NCBI GenBank assembly: GCA_013368325.1
Contig: JAACJK010000077.1
Span: 1 to 54,152, forward strand
Source: Ephemerocybe angulata
Taxonomy: Eukaryota; Basidiomycota; Agaricomycetes; Agaricales; Psathyrellaceae
DNA length: 54,152 nt
Direction of reading: 5' to 3'
This document shows positions 9,446 to 18,200 of this stretch, one piece after another. The position numbers and the translations under genes were made by a program. Numbering within the stretch: position 1 is the first letter of the stretch; every line of letters begins with the position of its first letter. The notes below the pieces were generated by a model. That model did no database searches. It worked only from the letters and a program-made list of their open reading frames with translations, and had not been told where the DNA came from.

Positions 9446-12400
9446 ATGGACTCTCAGATTCTGATACCCGACGTAATATGCCCCATCCCCAATAAATTAT
9501 ATTTCGACGAAGAATCAGAGAACCAGGGCAGATTTAAAGGAAAGAAAGGAAAACCAGGAACGGCAGAATGGGTCGCGCAGCGACTTGATGATAGCCCCGA
9601 TCGAGCAGTAGGACTTCTTCTTGCGTGGACACATCACAAGAAAGTCCGAGAAGTAGGAGATGAACTCGTTGCCAAACTCCGAAAGCTCACAGACACCGAA
9701 GTAGTAGAAGCACTGGACAGCCTTGCAACTCCCAAACAATACATAAGGAGTTTAAGGACGGACAGGCAGCTTACAGCCAACATCGTCGCAAGCACATGCG
9801 ATGATAAGCGAAGCTTCTCTATCGAAGGTCTTATTGACTGTGGGTCTACCGGAAGTTGTATTGATGCTGCATTCGTCAAAGAAGAAGGAATCAATACGCG
9901 ACGGCTACCCCTTCCTATACCAGTCTATAACGCTGATGGAAGTCCAAACAACAACGGACCCATTACCGAAGTAGTGGAACTCTTCATCAAAATCAAGGAC
10001 CACACGGAACGCATCGAGCTAGCTGTTTCGAACCTTGACAAGTCGAAGATCTTCCTAGGAATGGACTGGCTGGAGAAGCACAATCCCTCTATCGATTGGC
10101 AGAAGAAGGAGATCTTATTCAACCGATGCCCACTCGAATGCACGCCGCTCATAACTGGTGACCCCGAATCAGACGAGATCAAATGGGAAGAGATCGAGGT
10201 CGGAGATCGACTGCTAGCCATCGATATCCAAGGAGAGATCAAAATAAGGGCTTTCCAAACCACTGCCTCTAAAATTGCCGAAACCAAGCACAAGGCAACA
10301 AAAGAGCGCACGTTCGAAGAAGCAGTCCCGAAATGCTATCATGGCTTCAAGGACGTCTTCTCAAAGGAAGCCTTTGATGAACTCCCTCCAAGGCGAGCAT
10401 GGGACCATGCGATCGAACTCATACCTGGAGCAGAAGTGATGGACAGTCGAATCTATCCCCTGAACCCAGAAGAGCAGAGGCAACTAGACGCTTTTCTGGA
10501 AGAAAACCTCAAATCAGGAAGGATCAGACCATCGAAGTCACCGATGGGAGCACCCCTCTTCTTCGTCAAAAAGAAAGACGGTACTCTACGACCTGTCCAA
10601 GACTACAGACGGCTGAATGAGATTACGATCACCAACCGATATCCCCTTCCACTCATCCAAGAACTCATCGACAAACTCCGAGGAGCACGGTACTATTCCA
10701 AGATCGACATCCGATGGGGTTTCAATAATGTCCGAATCAAAGAAGGAGACGAATGGAAAGCAGCCTTTCGCACCAACCGCGGGCTGTTTGAACCTCTCGT
10801 TATGTTCTTCGGTCTCAAGAACTCACCTGCCACATTCCAGACCATGATGAATGCACTCTTCCGAGATCTCATCAACGATGGACACGTTGTCATCTACATG
10901 GACGACATCCTGATCTTTACCGACACTCTGGAGGAACATCGGAAACTAGTCACCAAAGTTCTGGAAAGGCTACGGCGATACAAGCTATTTGCCAAACCCG
11001 ACAAGTGCTCCTTTGAACAAACGGAAGTCGAGTACCTTGGAGTCATCGTCTCCCACAACAAAGTTCGCATGGATCCAGAAAAGGTCAAAGCCGTCAGAGA
11101 CTGGCCAGCTCCGACATCCGTCAAAGGAGTCCAACAGTTCTTGGGATTCGCCAACTTCTACCGAAGATTCATCGAAGGGTTTGGAGGACTAGCGAGACCG
11201 CTCTCGGGACTCACGGGAAAGAAGGAATGGGAGTGGGGAAAGGAGCAAGAGGAAGCCTTCAAGGAGATAAAACGGAGAATCACGACAGCACCTGTACTTA
11301 CCATGCCCAACGACAAAGGGAAATTCCGAATCGAATGTGATGCATCAGACTTCGCCATCGGTGCCATCCTATCACAGCAACAGCTAGATGGGAAATGGAA
11401 ACCAATTGCATTCTTGTCGCATGCCCTTAACCCAACGGAGCGGAACTACGAGATCTACGATAAGGAGTTACTCGCCATCATGACCGCACTATCTGAATGG
11501 AGACAATACCTGCTTGGAGCTGAGGAAATCTTCGAATGTTACACAGACCACAAGAACCTTAGCTACTTTAGGAAACCCCAGAAGCTCAACCGGAGACAGG
11601 CAAGATGGACCACCGAGATGCAGGACTACAACTTCACACTCCACCACCGCCCTGGGAAAACCATGGCCAAGGCAGATGCTCTATCTAGACGAGATGGTCA
11701 TGACAAAGGAGAACGGGACAACGAAAACGTCACAGTCCTGAAATCCGAGTGGTTCCGAGCGCTTTCGATTGAAACAGACCAAGATGTCATGCGACGGATC
11801 TTGAAGGTGTGCAGGAATAGAGACAAATCAGTAGAAAAAGCGCTCTCACAGAAGGAAGATGGATGGGAAGAAACGGAAGATGGCATCATCACCTGGAAAG
11901 GACGGATTTACGTACCAGTAGACAAGAAGCTGCGGGAAGAAATCATCAGACAACACCATGACGCCCCCACCGCCGGACACCCGGGACAGTACAAAACCCG
12001 AGAACTCATCACTCGAAACTACTGGTGGCCCAAGATCCAGGACTCAATCCGACGATACGTAGAAGGATGTGAAGCCTGTCAAAGGACAAAACCCAAACGC
12101 ACTTCCCCAGCAGCCCCATTAGTCCCAAACGAGATTCCATCCAGACCCTGGGAAATCGTCTCTATCGATATGATCGGACCACTACCCGAGTCCAACGGGA
12201 GTAATGCCATACTCGTAATTGTCGACAGATTCTCCAAGAAGATCGAAGCCATACCCACAACCACTGAGCTGACATCTAAAGGGGTAGCCGAACTATACAG
12301 GGACTATGTTTTCCGACACCACGGTCTTCCCCAAAAGGTCATCAGCGATCGAGGAACCCAGTTCGTCTCCAACTTCATGACAGATCTACTTCTTCTTCTG

Positions 12401-13393
12401 GGAATAAAGCACAACCGATCCACTGCATTCCACCCACAAACCGATGGACAAACCGAGCGTATCAACCAAGAGCTTGAACAGTATCTCCGACTCTTCATCA
12501 GCGAACGACAGGATGATTGGGCAGAATGGCTTCCATTAGCAGTCTTCTCGTACAACGACAAGGTCCACTCTGCAACAGGCTACTCCCCATTCTTCCTCAA
12601 CTCCGGACAACACCCTTGGAAAGGAAAAGAAGCCCGGACACGTGTAAAGTCGGAGCCTGCGCAACAGTTTGCCGAGCGAATGAAGCAAGTACACGAGGAT
12701 GCCCGCTCCAGCCTCAAGGCAGCAGCTGAGAAAATGAAGGAGAACTACGACCGACATCGCCGAGATGCCATAGACTACAAACCTGGTGACAAGGTTTACC
12801 TCGAAGGAACCAACATCTCAATCACTCGTCCTTCTCGGAAACTCTCGGATAAACGTTATGGTCCATTCCCCATTGTCAAGAAGATCGGGCAATCTGCTTA
12901 CCAACTCCAACTCCCTCCGAAATGGAAATCCATCCACCCTGTCTTTAACGAATCACTCCTAACTCCGTTCAAAAAGCCCGAATTCCCCTCTCAACAAAAA
13001 CCACCTCCACCACCACCTGTTGACGAAACGGAGGAACGATATGAAGTTGAAGCTATCCACGACTCAAAGTTCATCAGAGGGAAGCTCCATTACCTCGTTG
13101 AGTGGGCTGGATACCCCGAGGAAGAACGAACATGGGAACCGGAACGGAATGTTGATAACGCAGCAGACGCTATAGCTGACTTCCACCGAAAACACCCGAG
13201 TGCACCAAGACGGATCCAACCACACCAACTCCGCTTTATCCCCTACGAGAACCTTACCGAGAACAAGAGAGCGATCTTTGACTGGACAGATGGGAAACTG
13301 AAGGAAATCCGACACTACCGAGCGAGGGGGAGAGAGGCTGAAATCGTCGAGGACGACGAAGCTAAAGGGGGGGTGATGTTACGACCTGGATGA
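9446..13393 (+). CDS. pol: Pol polyprotein of nested Gypsy element (PR-RT-RH-IN-chromodomain)
   Basis: The protein has 1315 residues with no internal stop. The aspartic protease active site is LIDCGSTGSCID (about residue 128); it has Cys where most families have Ser or Thr after the Asp. RT spans about 330-510, with PVQDYRRLNEITITNRYPLP and the YMDD box at about 483. RNase H begins IECDASDFAIGAILSQ (about 630) and ends ADALSRRDG. The integrase zinc finger is H-H-C-C (HHDAPTAGHPG...CEACQ, about 836-880). The catalytic triad lies in VSIDMIGPLP (907), ISDRGTQF and HPQTDGQTERINQE. The C-terminal chromodomain (YEVEAIHDSKF...YLVEWAGYPEEERTWEPE) covers about 1198-1255. The first ATG is 32 nt after the gag stop. 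Expression could be by reinitiation or by a -1 frameshift. Confidence 0.95.
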   Translation: MDSQILIPDVICPIPNKLYFDEESENQGRFKGKKGKPGTAEWVAQRLDDSPDRAVGLLLAWTHHKKVREVGDELVAKLRKLTDTEVVEALDSLATPKQYIRSLRTDRQLTANIVASTCDDKRSFSIEGLIDCGSTGSCIDAAFVKEEGINTRRLPLPIPVYNADGSPNNNGPITEVVELFIKIKDHTERIELAVSNLDKSKIFLGMDWLEKHNPSIDWQKKEILFNRCPLECTPLITGDPESDEIKWEEIEVGDRLLAIDIQGEIKIRAFQTTASKIAETKHKATKERTFEEAVPKCYHGFKDVFSKEAFDELPPRRAWDHAIELIPGAEVMDSRIYPLNPEEQRQLDAFLEENLKSGRIRPSKSPMGAPLFFVKKKDGTLRPVQDYRRLNEITITNRYPLPLIQELIDKLRGARYYSKIDIRWGFNNVRIKEGDEWKAAFRTNRGLFEPLVMFFGLKNSPATFQTMMNALFRDLINDGHVVIYMDDILIFTDTLEEHRKLVTKVLERLRRYKLFAKPDKCSFEQTEVEYLGVIVSHNKVRMDPEKVKAVRDWPAPTSVKGVQQFLGFANFYRRFIEGFGGLARPLSGLTGKKEWEWGKEQEEAFKEIKRRITTAPVLTMPNDKGKFRIECDASDFAIGAILSQQQLDGKWKPIAFLSHALNPTERNYEIYDKELLAIMTALSEWRQYLLGAEEIFECYTDHKNLSYFRKPQKLNRRQARWTTEMQDYNFTLHHRPGKTMAKADALSRRDGHDKGERDNENVTVLKSEWFRALSIETDQDVMRRILKVCRNRDKSVEKALSQKEDGWEETEDGIITWKGRIYVPVDKKLREEIIRQHHDAPTAGHPGQYKTRELITRNYWWPKIQDSIRRYVEGCEACQRTKPKRTSPAAPLVPNEIPSRPWEIVSIDMIGPLPESNGSNAILVIVDRFSKKIEAIPTTTELTSKGVAELYRDYVFRHHGLPQKVISDRGTQFVSNFMTDLLLLLGIKHNRSTAFHPQTDGQTERINQELEQYLRLFISERQDDWAEWLPLAVFSYNDKVHSATGYSPFFLNSGQHPWKGKEARTRVKSEPAQQFAERMKQVHEDARSSLKAAAEKMKENYDRHRRDAIDYKPGDKVYLEGTNISITRPSRKLSDKRYGPFPIVKKIGQSAYQLQLPPKWKSIHPVFNESLLTPFKKPEFPSQQKPPPPPPVDETEERYEVEAIHDSKFIRGKLHYLVEWAGYPEEERTWEPERNVDNAADAIADFHRKHPSAPRRIQPHQLRFIPYENLTENKRAIFDWTDGKLKEIRHYRARGREAEIVEDDEAKGGVMLRPG
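13364..13373 (+). other. Polypurine tract of nested Gypsy element
   Basis: AAAGGGGGGG lies within the last pol codons, 3 nt before the 3' LTR. This is the normal position of the plus-strand primer. Confidence 0.8.
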
Positions 13394-13873
13394 TCTATTT
13401 ATTCTTTTCCTTTTCCTTTTCTTTTTCTTTATTTCTCGTCTTTCATTTCTCTACTTTTCTATTATTACAAGACGCGTCTCGATCACGTGACACAGCACGT
13501 GCGATCACATGCACAGGTCACCTGTTACATCACGGGACCAGCACAGCATCAGTCAGCACCTCAGTCAGCATGACATCATATGCACAGCACTCGCACAGCT
13601 CTTCGACTCATACATGGTCATTCCTTACATAGCGTTCCACAGCTTCTGCACAGTATGTACAGCCTCGTATAGCCATAGTCACGTCACGGTCACGAAACAT
13701 AGCAGTATATAACCTAGGTAGACCTCACTGTATTTCCCCAGTCTTTAGCTGGTCAATATCACGGCCTTGTCTACAAGTCTCTTGCCTTGATTCTCTCGCC
13801 CCTTCTCTCTCTCTCTCTCGTCTTCTGTCCTAAGTTAGGGTTAGCAGCGCACCAGACCGGTCGTTCGCTGACA
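13377..13873 (+). repeat. 3' LTR of nested Gypsy element (497 bp)
   Basis: I read it as identical to 7194-7690. It is followed by target duplication ACAGG at 13874-13878. The pol stop lies inside its first 17 bp. Confidence 0.96.
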
Positions 13874-13898
13874 ACAGGTCACACAGACTCCGGTGCGA

Positions 13899-15059
13899 TT
13901 AGGCAACTACGGATGTGGACAGAGATGCACAAACTCCGGAGCGATCTATATCAGCGTCAACGGGTGGCAAGGAAGCGCAATGCTCCATAAGGTCACTGAC
14001 ATCGATGGCATCAGGACGGGTGGCATGCCAGATAGCGAGGTCGGTCTCAAGCTCATCGGCAGCAATGGCAGACCATGCAGAGGTCGCCTCCTCCTCAATC
14101 AACTCCACGATCACATCAGATCCGGCTGAGCCAGATGTCTGGGAATGCTGCACTGAGACAGAGGGATGGGAGGGAGGGGAATTATACAAGGCAGGTGGAG
14201 CGAAGGCGTCCATGGCCTGGGAAGCAGAGCCATCAGCATCAGAGCGAGGCTGCTTGGGAGATGGGCAAACAGGCGACCAATGGCCTGTGCCGCCACAATT
14301 GTGGCACTTGGAGTTGTCAGGATCAGACACAGTCGATGCTGACCCGGAATCATTTCCACCACGGCCACGGCCACGACCTCGACGGCTACCAGATTGGGAA
14401 GTGGGGTTACCGGAGAAATTGGCGTTGTCGGGCGATGCTGCACCAGAGATGTGGGCAGTCTGGGAGCGGATGTACTGGAGAAGCTCGATGACGGAAAGAG
14501 ATTTGGCATTGTCACCAGTGAGGCTGTTGAGCTGATTATGCAACTCGTAGCCATGACGAAGGCTGGTGCACAAACTGGACAGACGAGGAGGGATGGTAGA
14601 GATGATAGCATCAATGAAGTGCTGATCGGAGATATCGCTGTTGGCTCGGATAAGGGATTCCCGGAGGGTGCCTAGGTAATCGAGATGCTCGTTGATCTGG
14701 GACTCGTGGGTACACATGGTGGTGAACAGGTTGGCGACGGACTGGGCTTCGACCATGGAGTTGGAGACGTTGTAGTCACACTTGAGGGCAGTGATGAGAT
14801 CGAAGGTAGTCGTGTAGGAGATGTACCGGAGGTAGATAGAGTCGGGGATAAGGCAAATGATGGCATTGAGCAGGTCGGCATCTGCAGCGATGGAATCAGC
14901 GGCAGAGGTGGGCTTGGAATCAAGGAGTGCGCCATATTTGGTGGAGATGGACTTGGATGCGCGCACAACACGGCTGAGCCAGATTGGCCAGTTGGAGCCA
15001 TCAGCGGATAGAGGGGTGATGCCATCAAGGGCTTTCTTGGCCTTGGATGTTGATGACAT
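13899..15059 (-). CDS. gag: Gag of the Copia element
   Basis: From the ATG at 15059 the protein starts MSSTSKAKKALDGITPLSAD and has about 386 residues; the frame is open up to 15179. It has the Ty1/Copia gag layout. An N-terminal SNWPIWLSRVVRASKS motif precedes a long helical domain (LNAIICLIPDSIYLRYISYT, LRESLIRANSDISDQHFIDAI, LLQYIRSQTAHISG). Next come a Gly/Arg-rich stretch and one CCHC knuckle, CHNCGGTGHWSPVC. An acidic C-terminus ends at a true stop 20 bp before the nested insertion. No pol frame follows it, even after removing the inserted element, so gag is the only product. Confidence 0.9.
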   Translation of the reverse strand: MSSTSKAKKALDGITPLSADGSNWPIWLSRVVRASKSISTKYGALLDSKPTSAADSIAADADLLNAIICLIPDSIYLRYISYTTTFDLITALKCDYNVSNSMVEAQSVANLFTTMCTHESQINEHLDYLGTLRESLIRANSDISDQHFIDAIISTIPPRLSSLCTSLRHGYELHNQLNSLTGDNAKSLSVIELLQYIRSQTAHISGAASPDNANFSGNPTSQSGSRRGRGRGRGGNDSGSASTVSDPDNSKCHNCGGTGHWSPVCPSPKQPRSDADGSASQAMDAFAPPALYNSPPSHPSVSVQHSQTSGSAGSDVIVELIEEEATSAWSAIAADELETDLAIWHATRPDAIDVSDLMEHCASLPPVDADIDRSGVCASLSTSVVA

Positions 15060-15199
15060 GTCGTCGTCGTGGAAGGTGTCGAGTGAGCTGGAAATGAGAG
15101 TACTGGGTGGAAAATGATGGGATAGGATGTCCAAGTAGAGTTGCGCAATAAGGGTATGCAGCAAACGAGGGTAGACCAAACGGGTTACGAGCTTAGAGC

Positions 15200-15214
15200 T
15201 CGGGGCTCATAACT
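15200..15214 (-). other. Copia primer-binding site matching initiator tRNA-Met anticodon arm
   Basis: The plus strand next to the 5' LTR reads CGGGGCTCATAACTT, which resembles the initiator tRNA-Met anticodon stem-loop with its CAT anticodon. On the element strand this gives a complementary primer site directly after the LTR. Internal (half-tRNA) priming of this kind is known from Drosophila copia and its relatives. Confidence 0.7.
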
Positions 15215-15652
15215 TATAAAAGTATATGAAGGGGAAGGAAGGTAACGGCACCGGAATACCGGAGAGACAAGAGTGGTAGCACAGCAGAAAGAGTACCCGT
15301 TGGTCGAGGAAGAAGACGCTGGAAGGAAGAAACACTTGTAATTCTCTGTAGACTACGGACAAGTAGCTACTGGTTAAATATGCAGTAAAACATAGGAGAT
15401 ATTGGTAAGAAATCTCACAAGAAGTTAAGAAGAATGGCGTATCAAAAGATATAGAACATAAGAAGCATAACAACTAACAAATAGAAGTGCGAAGAATAGC
15501 AGAAGTAATGATATATCAAAGGCGAAGTGAGCCATGCCGCAGCCAGAAGCAAGTGCAGCATGTAATGACATCATCAAAGAGAGATGTCCCAAATAGGCAG
15601 AAAACACATGACCAGATAAGATAAGATAACATCGCAATCACAGATTCCAACA
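15215..15652 (-). repeat. 5' LTR of Copia element (438 bp)
   Basis: Matches 6153-6590 without a difference I can see. It begins TATAAAAG on the plus strand and ends GATTCCAACA, followed by target duplication ATCCG. Confidence 0.93.
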
Positions 15653-15990
15653 ATCCGTCCCAAAATCGAGCTTGATTCCCCACCTCCGCATCGTAACTGT
15701 GCCAATCACAGCATCGTACCTCGACACGTTAAGGACATCGATGTACTGGCTCTTGACGTCGATTTTCCCAAACTGGAACGACACCACGGCGCCGCGCTCT
15801 ATTGATGCACGACTGCCCACTGTCCCCAGCTGAAGTCCTACGGGTGCCTTGAGGTTTCGCACCTTGACGTTGGCTGCAGTCGCAAATGCCGGCGTGATTG
15901 AGTCCAGAGTACACCCGGAATCGAAAAGAGTGAGAGCTTTGACGCCATTTACGAGTCCGTTTACGGAATCGTTATTGTAGGACCGGTTTT
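15653..15990 (-). pseudogene. Outer element aspartic protease N-terminal part
   Basis: On the minus strand the frame reads NGVKALTLFDSGCTLDSITP and continues VKVRNLKAPVGLQLGT...VLNVSRYDAVIGTVTMRRWGIKLDFGTD up to the Copia insertion. The DSG triad with flanking hydrophobics (LTLFDSGCT) and the later YDAVIGTVTMRRWG (equivalent to the D-x-I-L-G-x-x-W region) identify a retropepsin of Ty3/Gypsy type. The upstream edge merges into the inverted repeat at 15944-15962, so its link to gag is broken by the 4.3-kb segment. Confidence 0.75.
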
Positions 15991-15993
15991 TGC

Positions 15994-16130
15994 GTGACGC
16001 CTATCGTTTTTGATGTTTGGTTCTTGTTTGGTCATTCCGCGCGTGATGTCCGCCTTGATCGGACTTTCGTTTCCCACTCTGGGCTGGAGTGACGCCTATC
16101 GATATTGGTGTTTGGTCTTTGTTTGGTTGC
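15994..16130. repeat. Two imperfect direct repeats, 95-bp spacing
   Basis: GTGACGCCTATCG at 15994 and again at 16089, each followed by a related stretch (GTTTGGTTCTTGTTTGG and GTTTGGTCTTTGTTTGG). They lie just inside the left inverted repeat of the 4.3-kb segment and could be subterminal repeats of a transposon. Confidence 0.7.
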
Positions 16131-16329
16131 CTTACTTTCACTCTCTATCCACTGGCCTTGGGGCCCATTCGGCAGCTATGGGATCTTACTTTCGGTCTTT
16201 CGTTACATAGCCTGCTTCTCAGGAACTTACAGATGCGACAAACTGATACTGAATACCCAGCACCCCCGCAATAATGGAAGAATTCGAAATCACCCCACGC
16301 CCACACCCGGGGTACGCCACGTCCATTCT

Positions 16330-17178
16330 CTACTCTACACGTCTACCCAGCCTAATATAGCGCTCCCTCGCCTTTTCCTCCACATCCTTGCGCATCCGCC
16401 GCCGCCTGTCCAACGCCGTTCGCACATGCATGACGGCCAAGATCGCGGTCTCAAATCATGGATATGCGCACCCATCGTGCAGGCTAGAGATCTCGGGCAT
16501 GTTAGTACAGCGGTAGATCTGGCGTAAAAAGTACTCACTTCACGCGGTTATGTAGCCATTGTCCCGGCGCGCGACGAAAGCACAGACCCACAGCGCGCAA
16601 TCGCACCCAGCTCGCACAGCCCGAACATGGTGGAATGCAGAGGCGATCCTGGGTAGCACAGCGCAGGCGATGATTCTAGGCTCAAAGGTGCGTCAGTACT
16701 CAAGGCTATGGCGTACACCCGTTGGACTGACTGACCGTTCACGAAAGGGCGTGAAATCAACGCTGCGAGAGCATGGGATGCACGGCACTCGCCCAGTGGT
16801 TTGGCGGTGAAGGGAAAGGTCGGTTTGGCATATCCAAGTCGAATCTGTGATGAAAGGTGCGTCAGTATCCACAGCTGAGGCCCACTCAGGCCAACATACC
16901 ATTCAGAAAGTCTAGGAGCCGCATCAAACAATCAGCAAGAGTCAACGGCGAGTCAACGGCGAGTCAACGGCGCGCGCGAGGGCCGTTCTCACCGAGAGAA
17001 ACAAGCCCTGTGCCACACGAGACGGCTTTGAGGTCAAATCGGTCAGTAACTCAGTTCCAAGTGCGTTGTGCAGAGACTGACCTGTCGGACAGTCCGTACG
17101 ACGCCTACCACCTCGGCGACGACCTGGAATACCAAGCTCGGCGATGACGGACGCACCATGGCAACGTCTAGGAGACAT
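16330..17178 (-). CDS. Intron-rich gene of unknown function inside the 4.3-kb segment
   Basis: Starting at the ATG at 17178 (MSPRRCHGASVIAEL), one frame is kept across four GT-AG introns. The exons are 17178-17082, 17025-16993, 16911-16900 (12 nt), 16844-16736 and from 16675 on. The introns of 56, 81, 55 and 60 nt each have a CTGAC- or TTGACTC-like branch point near the 3' end. The joined reading includes DFLNDSTWICQTDLSLHR and IIACAVLPRIASAFHHVRAV. A further intron with TACTAAC lies at about 16545-16485. A basic ending (LDRRRRMRKDVEEKARERYI, stop at 16330) is plausible, but the last joins are uncertain. I do not recognise the protein. Confidence 0.45.
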
Positions 17179-17299
17179 TAAGTCAGTACTTTCTTTTTGC
17201 TCTCGGTTTCGTAGCTCACCTTCAGGCTTCATTAGTAACGCGCTCCGTTAAGCAGAACAGCGTCGACGACGACGTCAACGCCGAGCCAAAACGACGATG

Positions 17300-18200
17300 C
17301 CGACGACCGTGCATCGACTTCTTCGACTCCAGCATGTTGCGCTCTGGGAAAGCACCGTCAGTAGCGCCCAGACACGCAAGGAAGACGTCGAAGACTCACC
17401 GTGTACCCGGCCAGCAGTCCATCACCGTCCTCCAGAGACCTTGACAATCCTTCGCCCAGCCGTGAACGGCGACGAGCACCCATCCCAACCTAGCCTGGGT
17501 GACGAAAGAAACCGCGTCGGTTCCGACACGAGCTCGACGACGTGCGACGGGCTCACCTGAGCGTCCTATGCTTGGCTCGACGGCGACGGCAGCGAGAGGG
17601 TGGTGGTGGGAGGGAGTTCTTGGATATCATAACGTTAGGCCCCCCGTTTCGATTCCTGTATCCTGACTTACCTTCCGAAATACAGCCCATTGAGCACGAT
17701 GCGACGACAGCTAGACGACGGTGTCATGAGCACCCAATTAGAACGATGGCGATGAACGCACCCGGACCTCGACAACTCCCGGTATGCGGAAAACCTGTTG
17801 GAACACCGTCAACGACCCCGAGCACCAGGAACGACATCGAAGACTTACCGCTAACGCGCCGACCTCGAGATTTCGCTGGCTCACCACCACGACAACGACG
17901 AGAACCCGCCCAGCAACCATCCTGCACGATGAAAGAAAGCGTGTCAGTGGCAACACGACCTCAACGACGCGCAGACGACTTACCTGTGCACCCCGCATGC
18001 TGCGTTGAAAGACGGCGATGATGGAGGGGGTGGTGGAAGGGAGGAGAGTGCGGTGACAAGCAACGCGGGAGACGAGATGCGGTGAAGCGAGCTAGGTGAG
18101 TATGACATCAGTTCAGTCGGCAAAAAGGCGAGCACGGAACACTGACCAGAGCTCGTTGTGTGTGACAACGAGCAAGGCTCTGGACGTCGACAGCGATGAG
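17300..18200 (-). other. Duplicated exon-intron units upstream of the intron-rich gene
   Basis: On the minus strand two units of intron-exon-intron repeat with a spacing of about 420 bp. The first introns of each (about 17975-17935 and 17553-17490) are clearly alike: both contain CGTCGT, GAGsTCGTGT, a CGAC or TGAC branch region and TTTCTTTC near the 3' end. The second introns share GTrAGTCTTCGAyGTC. Exon readings include WVLVAVHGWAKDCQGLWRTV and MVAGRVLVVVVVVSQRNLE. They may be 5' exons of the same gene or a decayed tandem copy. Confidence 0.4.

Larger units (their letters stand above)
7194..13873 (+). mobile_element. Intact Ty3/Gypsy chromodomain LTR retrotransposon nested in the Copia element
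   Basis: The element is 6680 bp, with LTRs of 497 bp at 7194-7690 and 13377-13873 that I read as identical. They start TGTTACGACC and end TTCGCTGACA. Target duplications ACAGG are at 7189-7193 and 13874-13878. It encodes a full gag and a full 1315-residue pol with protease, RT, RNase H, integrase and chromodomain, with no internal stops. A polypurine run (AAAGGGGGGG) sits 3 bp before the 3' LTR at 13364-13373, and a self-priming site follows the 5' LTR. It looks young and potentially autonomous. Confidence 0.96.
6141..15652 (-). mobile_element. Ty1/Copia-type gag-only LTR retrotransposon (TR-GAG-like)
   Basis: LTRs lie at 6141-6590 (450 bp) and 15215-15652 (438 bp). They are flanked by ATCCG (6136-6140 and 15653-15657). 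On the minus strand the LTR begins TGTTGGAATC, a classic Copia start. Next to the 5' LTR is a primer site matching the initiator tRNA anticodon arm, and next to the 3' LTR is GAGGGGGAG, a polypurine tract. Removing the nested Gypsy element leaves only about 1.94 kb of internal DNA: a Copia-type gag gene ending in a stop, then about 600 bp of non-coding sequence. There is no protease, integrase or RT. It must depend on another Copia element for those. Confidence 0.9.
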
